Source: Aquabacterium sp. (GTDB taxonomy: Bacteria; Pseudomonadota; Gammaproteobacteria; Burkholderiales; Burkholderiaceae_C). From it: a DNA stretch of 16,446 nt. Of this stretch, positions 1-6,757 are shown one piece after another; the first letter of the stretch is position 1; the number at the start of each line of letters is the position of its first letter. The position numbers were made by a program, and so were the translations under genes. The notes beneath the pieces are model-generated. The model made no database searches, had not been told where the DNA came from, and saw nothing but the letters and a program-made list of their open reading frames with translations. The stretch spans positions 1-16,446 of the forward strand of contig JAURXG010000113.1 of NCBI GenBank assembly GCA_030654555.1. The letters are read 5' to 3'.

Positions 1-1
1 G

Positions 2-514
2 GGCGTGAGCTGGGTCAAGTACCTGCGCCGCATCGAGGTGGGCGACCAGCCCTGGGCGGCCAAGGACGAGGCGGTGCACTACATCGACCTGATGCCCGAC
101 GGCACCCACCGCCAGTACACCAGCACGCAGGAGTGCAAGAGCGTGGACACCACGCCCTCGGGCGGCCAGGTGCTGCTCGACAAGGGCTTCTACAACATCA
201 GCGGCCTGGCCTGGAGCGGCCGCGGCAAGGTGACCAAGGTCGACGTCTCGGTCGACGGCGGTCGCAACTGGCGGCCCGCGCGGCTGCAGGGCCCGGTGAT
301 GAGCAAGAGCCTGACGCGCTTCTACCTCGACTGGGTGTGGGACGGCAAACCCGCCATCGTGCAGAGCCGCGCCACCGACGAAACGGGTTACGTGCAGCCC
401 AGCTACCGCCAGCTGCGCGCGGTGCGCGGCACACGGTCGATCTACCACAACAACGCGGTGCAGTCCTGGCTGGTGCAGGAAAGCGGCGAGGTGAAGAATG
501 TCCAGCTCTCGTAA
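2..514 (+). CDS. soxC: SoxC, sulfane dehydrogenase molybdenum subunit (3' part only)
   Basis: The last 170 residues of SoxC are visible; the start and the molybdenum-cofactor domain lie upstream of the window. SoxC is the molybdopterin subunit of the periplasmic SoxCD complex, which takes six electrons from the SoxY-bound sulfane sulfur. The visible part matches the C-terminal dimerisation domain of sulfite-oxidase-family enzymes: WVKYLRRIEVGDQPW near the cut end, then DLMPDG, then an immunoglobulin-like stretch with VDVSVDGGRNW and a conserved aromatic segment FYLDWVWDG. The gene overlaps soxD by 17 bp, so the two are probably translationally coupled, as expected for subunits of one complex. 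The identification is firm because of both sequence and neighbours. Confidence 0.95.
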   Translation, partial: GVSWVKYLRRIEVGDQPWAAKDEAVHYIDLMPDGTHRQYTSTQECKSVDTTPSGGQVLLDKGFYNISGLAWSGRGKVTKVDVSVDGGRNWRPARLQGPVMSKSLTRFYLDWVWDGKPAIVQSRATDETGYVQPSYRQLRAVRGTRSIYHNNAVQSWLVQESGEVKNVQLS

Positions 515-1574
515 ATCACTGCTTGCCGCACTGCTGGTGCTGGCGGCCGGCGGCGCGGCCGCGCAGGGCGCGCTGACCGGCCTGGGCCGCCTGGCCACGC
601 CCAAGGAGATCGCCGCCTGGGACATCGACGTGCGGCCCGACTTCAAGGGCCTGCCCAAGGGCTCGGGCACGGTGGCGCAGGGCCAGGACATCTGGGAGGC
701 CAAGTGCGCCTCCTGCCACGGCATCTTCGGCGAGTCGAACCAGGTGTTCACCCCGCTGGTGGGCGGCACCACGGCCGACGACGTCAAGACCGGCCGGGTG
801 GCGCGCCTGCTCGACCCGGCCTTTCCGGGCCGCACCACGCTGATGAAGGTGGCCACGGTGTCCACGCTGTGGGACTACATCCAGCGCGCGATGCCCTGGA
901 ACCAGCCGAAGTCGCTCAAGCCCGACGAGGTGTACGCGGTCACCGCCTTCCTGCTCAACCTGGCCGACGTGGTGCCCGAGAACTTCGTGCTGTCGGACCA
1001 GACCATGGCCCAGGCGCAGGCGCGTTTGCCCAACCGCAACGGCATGAACCTGGCGCATGCGCTGTGGCCCGGCAAGGGCCTGACCAGCGCCAAGGCGCCC
1101 GACGTCAAGGCCGCAGCCTGCATGACGAACTGTGCGGTCGAAGCCAAGGTGGCCTCGCTGCTGCCCGACTTTGCGCGCAACAACCACGGCAATCTGGCCG
1201 AGCAGAACCGCATGGTGGGTGCCCAGCATGGCGTGGACACCACGCGCCCGGCGGGTGCCGCCCCGGCCCAGCCCGAGGCGCCCACTGCACCGGCCAAGCC
1301 GGCGGCCGCTGGCGCCAACGCCGCGGCGCTGGCGCTGCTGAGCAAGCACAGCTGCATCGCCTGCCACGCCTTCGACAGCAAGCTGGTCGGCCCCAGCTTC
1401 AAGGAGGTTGCGGCCAAGCATGGCGCGCGCGCCGATGCGCAGGCCTACCTGGCCGGCAAGATCAGGTCGGGCGGCGTCGGTGTGTGGGGGCAAATTCCTA
1501 TGCCCCCACAGACGCTGAGCGACGAAGATGCCAGCCTCGTCGCGCGGTGGCTGGTCGACGGCGCGCGCAAATGA
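498..1574 (+). CDS. soxD: SoxD, diheme c-type cytochrome subunit of sulfane dehydrogenase
   Basis: The 358-residue protein is the electron-accepting cytochrome partner of SoxC in the periplasm. Residues 1-22 form a Sec signal peptide ending in AAA before Q. Two heme c sites are visible: CASCH at 70-74 and CIACH at 286-290, with Met335 (IPMPP) a likely axial ligand of the second heme. The two cytochrome domains are joined by a Pro/Ala-rich linker at about 250-275. Cys208 and Cys212 (ACMTNC) in the middle could form a disulfide. The start at 498 is supported by a GAGGTGA ribosome-binding site inside the end of soxC. The two-heme form is the Paracoccus-like SoxD architecture. Confidence 0.95.
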   Translation: MSSSRKSLLAALLVLAAGGAAAQGALTGLGRLATPKEIAAWDIDVRPDFKGLPKGSGTVAQGQDIWEAKCASCHGIFGESNQVFTPLVGGTTADDVKTGRVARLLDPAFPGRTTLMKVATVSTLWDYIQRAMPWNQPKSLKPDEVYAVTAFLLNLADVVPENFVLSDQTMAQAQARLPNRNGMNLAHALWPGKGLTSAKAPDVKAAACMTNCAVEAKVASLLPDFARNNHGNLAEQNRMVGAQHGVDTTRPAGAAPAQPEAPTAPAKPAAAGANAAALALLSKHSCIACHAFDSKLVGPSFKEVAAKHGARADAQAYLAGKIRSGGVGVWGQIPMPPQTLSDEDASLVARWLVDGARK

Positions 1575-1647
1575 TCCCGCGCACGCCGAGATGTTCCCGT
1601 TACGCAAGAATCCCAACCGGTCCAATGCTTTGAAGGAGTTCCCCACC

Positions 1648-2106
1648 ATGCAATCCCGTCGCGAGATGATCAAGCGCAGTGCCGGTGTCGCCGGCCTGCT
1701 GGCAGGCCTGGGCCTGCTGCCCCAGGCCGCACAAGCGGCCTTCAACGCCGCCGCCTTCGAGGCCAAGACCATGGCCGATCTGGTCAAGGCACTGGGCGTG
1801 TCGGCGCCGGTGCTCAGCAAGGACGTCACGCTGCAAGGCCCCGACATCGCCGAGAACGGCGCGGTGGTGCCGGTCACCTGCGCCACCACGCTGGCTGGCG
1901 TCAAGCAGCTGATGATCCTGGTCGAGAAGAACCCCAGCATGCTGTGCGCGCTGTTCGACGTGACCGATGCGGTCGAGCCCTCGTTCGCCACCCGCGTGAA
2001 GATGGGCCAGTCGTCCAACGTCATGGCCGTGGCCGTGATGAACGACGGCAAGGTGCTGTACGCGATGAAAGAGATCAAGGTCACCTTGGGCGGTTGCGGC
2101 GGCTGA
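1648..2106 (+). CDS. soxY: SoxY, sulfur-carrier subunit
   Basis: SoxY is the covalent carrier of the Sox cycle: sulfur intermediates are bound to the cysteine of a flexible C-terminal arm. The 152-residue protein ends in GGCGG (Cys150), the diagnostic motif. The N-terminus has a twin-arginine signal (SRREMIKRS, residues 3-11) followed by a hydrophobic stretch ending in AQA, so it is exported folded, probably carrying SoxZ along. The ATG at 1648 is chosen because it has AAGGAG just upstream and places the RR motif at residues 4-5; an in-frame start at 1528 would lie within soxD. A 73-bp gap separates it from soxD. One further cysteine, in VTCATT, lies mid-protein, and another in MLCALF. Confidence 0.96.
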   Translation: MQSRREMIKRSAGVAGLLAGLGLLPQAAQAAFNAAAFEAKTMADLVKALGVSAPVLSKDVTLQGPDIAENGAVVPVTCATTLAGVKQLMILVEKNPSMLCALFDVTDAVEPSFATRVKMGQSSNVMAVAVMNDGKVLYAMKEIKVTLGGCGG

Positions 2107-2155
2107 CGCCACGCCAACGTCCGACGTCATCCCACCCATTTGAAGGAGCAAGACC

Positions 2156-2467
2156 ATGGCAGACCCGATGCGCATTCGCGCCCAGGCCGCAGGCGACAAG
2201 ACCACCGTGCGCGTGCTGATGAGCCACGAGATGGAAACCGGCCAGCGCAAGGATTCATCCGGCAAGGTGATCCCGGCCTGGTTCATCCAGGAGGTGAGCG
2301 CCACCCTCAACGGCAAGCCCGTGATGAGCGGCCAGTGGGGCCCCTCGATCTCGAAGAACCCGTTCCTGCAGTTCACCGTCAAGGGGGCCAAGGCGGGCGA
2401 CAAGATCGCCGTCACCTGGATCGACAACAAGGGCGACAAGCGCACCGACGAAGCCACGGTGAGCTGA
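2156..2467 (+). CDS. soxZ: SoxZ, partner of the sulfur carrier SoxY
   Basis: SoxZ forms the SoxYZ heterodimer, the carrier on which thiosulfate is oxidised. The 103-residue protein is the family's usual length, has no signal peptide and no cysteine, and shows the immunoglobulin-like SoxZ pattern (VRVLMSHEMETGQRKD, PAWFIQEV, SKNPFLQF, TWIDNKGD). Lacking its own signal, it is presumably exported with the Tat-targeted SoxY. AAGGAG upstream of 2156 supports the start. It lies 49 bp after soxY and 68 bp before soxA in the same orientation. Confidence 0.96.
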   Translation: MADPMRIRAQAAGDKTTVRVLMSHEMETGQRKDSSGKVIPAWFIQEVSATLNGKPVMSGQWGPSISKNPFLQFTVKGAKAGDKIAVTWIDNKGDKRTDEATVS

Positions 2468-2535
2468 TCGCACTGGCGCGGTGCGCCGGCCCGACGGCCG
2501 GGCGCCCGTTTCGACTTTCACAGGAGACAAGCCCG

Positions 2536-3339
2536 ATGAAGGCGTCGTTGAAACTATCGTTGGCCACGCTGGCCCTGGCCACCGGCACCGCGGCGCTGGC
2601 GCAGAAGTCGGCAGCCGACGGCATCGCCGAGTACCGCAAGATGCTCGAGGACGGCAACCCGGCCGAGCTGTTCGAGGCCAAGGGCGAGGATCTGTGGAAG
2701 ACCCCGCGCGGCCCCAAGAAGGCCACGCTGCAGGCCTGCGACCTGGGCCTGGGCCCCGGCGTGGTCAAGGGCGCCTGGGTGCAGCTGCCGCGTTACTTCG
2801 CCGACACCCAGCGGGTGCAGGACGTCGAATCGCGGCTGGTCAGCTGCATGGAGACGCTGCAGGGCTTCAACGCGGCCGAGCTGATGAAGACGCCGTTCGG
2901 CCGCGGCGAGATGGCCAACATCACCGCGCTGGCCACCTGGATCGCCGCCGAGTCGCGCGGCCAGCGTTTTGCGCTGCCGCAGGCCCATGCCGAGGAGCGC
3001 CGCTTCTACGAGTTGGGCAAGCGCGCCTTCTTCTTCCGCGGCGGGCCGATGGACTTCTCCTGCGCCAGCTGCCACGGCGAGGACGGCAAGCGCATCCGCC
3101 TGCAGGACCTGCCCAACCTGACCAAGAACCCGGGCGACGGCGTGGGCTTCGCGGCCTGGCCGGCCTACCGCGTGAGCAACGGCCAGATGTGGAGCATGCA
3201 GCTGCGGCTCAACGACTGCTACCGCCAGCAGCGCTTTCCGTACCCCGGCTTCGCGTCCGACCTGACGGTGGCGCTGGGCGTCTACATGGGCGTCAATGCC
3301 AAGGGCGCCGAGTCGATTGCACCGGCCATCAAGCGCTGA
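2536..3339 (+). CDS. soxA: SoxA, L-cysteine S-thiosulfotransferase catalytic subunit (single-heme form)
   Basis: SoxA with SoxX catalyses the oxidative joining of thiosulfate to the SoxY cysteine in the periplasm. The 267-residue protein has a Sec signal (residues 1-22, ending in ALA before Q). It has one heme motif, CASCH at 176-180, and the conserved cysteine Cys228 in LNDCYRQQRFPYP, which in SoxA structures is the persulfide-modified heme ligand and active site. The N-terminal cytochrome fold is present, but the place of the first heme holds only Cys68 and Cys104, probably a disulfide. This resembles the monoheme SoxA of Starkeya rather than the diheme SoxA of Paracoccus or Rhodovulum. The start at 2536 follows AGGAGA. 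soxX begins 18 bp after the stop. Confidence 0.96.
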   Translation: MKASLKLSLATLALATGTAALAQKSAADGIAEYRKMLEDGNPAELFEAKGEDLWKTPRGPKKATLQACDLGLGPGVVKGAWVQLPRYFADTQRVQDVESRLVSCMETLQGFNAAELMKTPFGRGEMANITALATWIAAESRGQRFALPQAHAEERRFYELGKRAFFFRGGPMDFSCASCHGEDGKRIRLQDLPNLTKNPGDGVGFAAWPAYRVSNGQMWSMQLRLNDCYRQQRFPYPGFASDLTVALGVYMGVNAKGAESIAPAIKR

Positions 3340-3357
3340 CCCCGGAGACCCCACACC

Positions 3358-4005
3358 ATGCACAAGAAGCACGTCGTCATCGGCGCCGCCATCGTCGCTG
3401 CCGGGCTGATCGCCGGTTGCGCCAGCCGGCCCTCGCCGGCCGAGCTCGACGCCCAGGCGGCGGCCATGCACCAGGCCGCCTTCCGCAACGAGGGCATCGC
3501 CCGGGTCGACCGCATCCAGCAGGACCTAGGCCAGAAGGCCTGCTCGTCCGACCAGCCGCCGCCCGAGGCGCTGGCCAAGCAGGTCGAGGCCGAAGCCATG
3601 GCTACCATCAAGTGGCCCACCGGCGGCCAGTACATCGGCGACTGGCGCGAAGGCGAAAAGCTGGCGCAGAACGGCCGCGGCATGACCTGGACCGACAGCA
3701 GCGCCGCAACCAGCGCCAACGGTGCGCAGTGTTACAACTGCCACCAGATCGGCAAGCAGGAGATCAGCTTCGGCACCATCGGCCCCAGCCTGTACAACTA
3801 CGGCAAGCTGCGTGGCGTGAAGGACGTGACCGACCCGGCCAGCGCCGCCATCGTGCAGTACACCTGGGGCAAGCTGTGGAACAGCAAGGCCTACGCCGCC
3901 TGCTCCAACATGCCGCGTTTCGGCCATGCCAGGCTGCTCGACGAGGTGCAGCTGCGCCACGTGATGGCCCTGCTGCTCGACCCCAAGTCACCGGTCAACG
4001 AGTGA
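3358..4005 (+). CDS. soxX: SoxX, monoheme cytochrome subunit of the SoxAX complex
   Basis: SoxX accepts electrons from SoxA during thiosulfate coupling. The 215-residue protein has one heme c site, CYNCH at 125-129, with Met185 (CSNMPRFG) the probable second axial ligand. An N-terminal extension of about 80 residues precedes the cytochrome domain. Its signal peptide reads GLIAGCAS around Cys21, which fits a lipobox, so the mature protein may be lipid-anchored rather than free in the periplasm. Cys62 and Cys182 are further cysteines outside the heme site. GGAG at 3344-3347 supports the start. A terminator-like hairpin follows directly after the stop codon. Confidence 0.95.
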   Translation: MHKKHVVIGAAIVAAGLIAGCASRPSPAELDAQAAAMHQAAFRNEGIARVDRIQQDLGQKACSSDQPPPEALAKQVEAEAMATIKWPTGGQYIGDWREGEKLAQNGRGMTWTDSSAATSANGAQCYNCHQIGKQEISFGTIGPSLYNYGKLRGVKDVTDPASAAIVQYTWGKLWNSKAYAACSNMPRFGHARLLDEVQLRHVMALLLDPKSPVNE

Positions 4006-4015
4006 CCGGTGTCCG

Positions 4016-4035
4016 GCCCGCTTCGGCGGGCTTTT
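4016..4035 (+). terminator. Hairpin with T-run between soxX and soxB
   Basis: GCCCGC, loop TTCG, GCGGGC, then TTTT form a perfect 6-bp GC stem with a stable UUCG-type tetraloop and a short T-run, 10 bp after the soxX stop. This is the geometry of an intrinsic terminator. With only four T it may be partial, acting as an attenuator that lowers soxB transcript relative to upstream genes. Termination is inferred, not shown. Confidence 0.65.
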
Positions 4036-4066
4036 CCATCCCCCAAATATCAGCAAAGACTTAATC

Positions 4067-5803
4067 ATGAGCTTGAGCAAGCGCGACTTCCTGCAGGTGC
4101 TGAGCGCCGCCTCGGTGGCCGGCATGGGCCTGGGCCGCTATGCCCATGCCGACGCGGCCACCGCGCAGGCCGGCCTCTACGACATCAAGCCCTTCGGCAA
4201 TGTCTCGCTGCTGCACATGACCGACTGCCATGCGCAGTTGAAGCCCATCCACTTCCGCGAGCCCAGCGTCAACCTGGGGCTGGCCGGCATGCAGGGCCAG
4301 CTGCCGCACTTGGTGGGTGAGCACCTGCTGAAGAAGGCCGGCGTGCGGCCCGGCACCGCGCAGGCGCATGCCTTCACCTACCTCGACTTCGAGCAGGCCG
4401 CGCGCCGCTACGGCAAGGTGGGCGGTTTTGCGCACCTGGCCACGCTGGTCAAGCAGCTCAAGGCCAGCCGCCCGGGCGCGCTGCTGCTCGACGGCGGCGA
4501 CACCTGGCAGGGCAGCGCCACCGCGCTGTGGACCAACGCGCAGGACATGGTTGACGCCTGCAAGCTGCTGGGCGTGGACGTGATGACCGGCCACTGGGAG
4601 TTCACCTACGGCATGGAGCGTGTCAAGGAGATCGTCGAGAAGGACTTCAAGGGCCAGGTCGACTTCGTCGCGCAGAACGTCAAGACCACCGACTTCGGCG
4701 ACCCGGTGTTTCCGCCCTACGTGATCCGCACCATCAACGGCGTGCCGGTGGCCATCATCGGCCAGGCCTTCCCGTACACGCCGATCGCCAACCCGCGCTA
4801 CATGGTGGCCGACTGGAGCTTCGGCATCCAGGACGAGAACCTGCAGAAGATGGTCGACGAGGCACGCGGCAAGGGTGCGCAGGTGGTGGTGGTGCTGAGC
4901 CACAACGGCATGGACGTCGACCTGAAGATGGCCAGCCGCGTGCGTGGCATCGACGCGATCTTCGGCGGCCACACGCACGATGGCGTGCCGGTGGCCATTC
5001 CCGTGACCAACGCCGGCGGCAAGACGCTGGTGACCAACGCCGGCAGCAACAGCAAGTTCCTGGGCGTGATGGACTTCGAGGTCAAGGGCGGCAAGGTCAC
5101 CGACTTCCGCTACAAGCTGCTGCCGATCTTCGCCAACCAGTTGAAGGCCGACCCGGCGATGGACGCGCTGATCACCAAGGTGCGCGCACCCTACGAGGCC
5201 AAGCTGGCCGAGAAGCTGGCGGTCACCGACGGCCTGCTCTACCGCCGCGGCAACTTCAACGGCAGCTGGGACCAGCTTCTGTGCGACGCGCTGATCGACG
5301 TGCAGGGCGCCGACCTGGCGTTTTCGCCCGGCTTCCGCTGGGGCACCACGCTGCTGCCGGGCGACGTGATCACGCGCGAGCTGATGATGGACCAGGTGGC
5401 CATCACCTACCCCTACGCCACGCTCAGCAGCATGAGCGGCGAGACCATCAAGACCGTGCTCGAGGACGTGGCCGACAACCTGTTCAACCCCGACCCCTAC
5501 TACCAGCAGGGCGGTGACATGGTGCGCGTGGGCGGCCTGACCTACACCTGCACGCCGGGCGAGAAGATGGGTGCGCGCATCAGCGACATGCGCCTGAAGG
5601 GCCAGCTGATCGAGCCTGGCAAGACCTACAAGGTGGCCGGCTGGGCGCCGGTGGCCGAAGAGGCCAAGAGCCAGCCCGGCACCAAGCCGGTGTGGGACGT
5701 GGTGGAGACCTGGCTCAAGGCCCAGGGTGGGCGTGTGAAGCCACGCCAGATCAACACGCCCAAGCTGGTGGGCGTGGCGGGCAACCCGGGCATCGCCGGC
5801 TGA
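4067..5803 (+). CDS. soxB: SoxB, S-sulfosulfanyl-L-cysteine sulfohydrolase
   Basis: SoxB hydrolyses sulfate from the thiosulfonate bound to SoxY; it is a dimanganese enzyme of the 5'-nucleotidase/metallophosphoesterase family. The 578-residue protein has the expected metal-site motifs: TDCH (Asp53, His55), LDGGD (Asp145), GHWEFTYG (His176), VLSHNG (His279) and GGHTHDG (His302, His304). The C-terminal 5'-nucleotidase domain runs from about residue 370 on. The N-terminus looks like a Tat signal but reads SKRDFLQVL, with Lys-Arg instead of Arg-Arg. The ribosome-binding site before 4067 is weak (AAAGA only), unlike the other sox genes here, and the gap to soxX is 61 bp with a hairpin. It is the last sox gene; the next gene is convergent. 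Confidence 0.96.
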   Translation: MSLSKRDFLQVLSAASVAGMGLGRYAHADAATAQAGLYDIKPFGNVSLLHMTDCHAQLKPIHFREPSVNLGLAGMQGQLPHLVGEHLLKKAGVRPGTAQAHAFTYLDFEQAARRYGKVGGFAHLATLVKQLKASRPGALLLDGGDTWQGSATALWTNAQDMVDACKLLGVDVMTGHWEFTYGMERVKEIVEKDFKGQVDFVAQNVKTTDFGDPVFPPYVIRTINGVPVAIIGQAFPYTPIANPRYMVADWSFGIQDENLQKMVDEARGKGAQVVVVLSHNGMDVDLKMASRVRGIDAIFGGHTHDGVPVAIPVTNAGGKTLVTNAGSNSKFLGVMDFEVKGGKVTDFRYKLLPIFANQLKADPAMDALITKVRAPYEAKLAEKLAVTDGLLYRRGNFNGSWDQLLCDALIDVQGADLAFSPGFRWGTTLLPGDVITRELMMDQVAITYPYATLSSMSGETIKTVLEDVADNLFNPDPYYQQGGDMVRVGGLTYTCTPGEKMGARISDMRLKGQLIEPGKTYKVAGWAPVAEEAKSQPGTKPVWDVVETWLKAQGGRVKPRQINTPKLVGVAGNPGIAG

Positions 5804-5806
5804 ACT

Positions 5807-5837
5807 GCGGGCGGGCGAGCCTGCCCCGCGCGCCCGC
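5807..5837. terminator. GC-rich inverted repeat between convergent soxB and NTF2-like gene
   Basis: GCGGGCG at 5807-5813 pairs with CGCCCGC at 5831-5837 across a 17-base loop, and an alternative shorter stem GCGGG/CCCGC exists inside. It lies in the 42-bp gap where transcription from both sides meets. There is no T-run, so any bidirectional terminator role is a guess from position. Confidence 0.3.
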
Positions 5838-5845
5838 GTGCGACG

Positions 5846-6355
5846 TCAGCGCGGCGCCGCTGCCAGGTACTTGCGCAGATTGCCGGCGGCCTGCGCGCGC
5901 ACCTGGTTGCGGAACCACGGCGTCCAGCCCAGCAGCAGGCCCGGCGTGCCCAGGGCCTGCCGGCTCCAGCCCCAGAAGTCGAAGCGGTCGCGGTGGCGGC
6001 GGATCAGGCCGTCGCCGTCGCATTCGAAGGCGGCATCGATGCGGTTGAGCACCAGCCGGCCGCTGGCCGAGAAGCGGTAATGCGCCTCCCAGTGGGCCGA
6101 CACCGCCGTGATGTCGCGCACCTCCAGCCGCCAGTCCGCGCGGCCCTTGGCCTGGGTGGCCTCGCACAGCATGCGCCACATGCCGCCCACCTGATCGCGG
6201 CCGCGCAGCGAGAAGACCTCGTCGTCGAACTGCGCGTCGGCCGCGTAACAGGCCTGCATGGTCGCGCCGTCCAGCCGCGCAAAGGCGTCGTAGAAGCGGC
6301 CGATGGTGTCGTGCGCGCGCTGCGCCGGATCGACCGGCCGCGGCACGGCGCTCAC
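5846..6355 (-). CDS. NTF2-like (SnoaL-type) family protein
   Basis: The 169-residue product fits the NTF2/SnoaL fold: an N-terminal helix AHDTIGRFYDAFARLD, then ATMQACYAADAQFDDEVFSLRGRD, then the strand pair HWEAHYRF and an aromatic C-terminal strand DRFDFWGW. Proteins of this fold bind small hydrophobic or charged ligands or act as isomerases and hydrolases; the substrate cannot be read from the sequence. No signal peptide is visible. It starts with GTG at 6355, overlapping the stop of the upstream gene by 4 bp (GTGA), so the two NTF2-like genes are coupled. A C-terminal segment of about 35 residues (WTPWFRNQVRAQAA onward) extends past the usual fold. Confidence 0.75.
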   Translation of the reverse strand: MSAVPRPVDPAQRAHDTIGRFYDAFARLDGATMQACYAADAQFDDEVFSLRGRDQVGGMWRMLCEATQAKGRADWRLEVRDITAVSAHWEAHYRFSASGRLVLNRIDAAFECDGDGLIRRHRDRFDFWGWSRQALGTPGLLLGWTPWFRNQVRAQAAGNLRKYLAAAPR

Positions 6356-6738
6356 AAGGTGCCCTCGTCGTCGTGCGCGGCCAGCGTGCCCTGGTGGAAC
6401 ACCATCAGCCAGCGGCCGTCCTGCTGCTGCCAGACGCTGCTGCGCAGCGTCTCGATGCCATCGTCGCGCTTGACGCGCCAGGTGGTCAGCGCCGCGCCCG
6501 GGGCCAGCAGCCGCACCTTGAAGCCACGCGCCTGGCGCGGCACGCGCGGGCCTTCGGCGGCCAGCACGGCCAGGATGCCGTCGCGGTCGAACACCCGGCC
6601 CGAGGCGCCGAACTCGGTGAAGTCGGGCGCCAGCAGCGCGCGCACCTGCGCCGGGTCGGCACGCACGGCCGGGTCGAGGATGCGCTCTTCGTAGCCGCGC
6701 AGTTCGGCGGTCAGGGCGGCGAGGTCTTGGTTGCTCAT
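6352..6738 (-). CDS. DUF4440 / NTF2-like family protein
   Basis: The 128-residue product has the DUF4440 pattern: an N-terminal helix with repeated acidic and basic residues, LLAPDFTEFGASGRVFDRDGI, the strand TTWRVKR, and the end SSVWQQQDGRWLMVFHQGT, which is characteristic of this branch of the NTF2 fold. No signal peptide or cysteine is seen. Its function is unknown; relatives bind small molecules. It starts 19 bp after the end of the solute-binding protein gene, with GGAG-like sequence before the ATG, and its stop overlaps the start of the next NTF2-like gene. It therefore looks like a distal member of the transporter operon. Confidence 0.75.
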   Translation of the reverse strand: MSNQDLAALTAELRGYEERILDPAVRADPAQVRALLAPDFTEFGASGRVFDRDGILAVLAAEGPRVPRQARGFKVRLLAPGAALTTWRVKRDDGIETLRSSVWQQQDGRWLMVFHQGTLAAHDDEGTL

Positions 6739-6757
6739 GCGAGGCTCCGCTTCGGCA

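Noticed and set aside
1528..1647. Earlier in-frame start for soxY
   Set aside because: It lies inside soxD and would bury the Tat signal 40 residues from the N-terminus; the ATG at 1648 has AAGGAG before it.
516..2117. Minus-strand open frame of 533 codons opposite soxD and soxY
   Set aside because: It mirrors two well-supported genes, has no domain and a shadow-like composition, and no ribosome-binding site that stands out.
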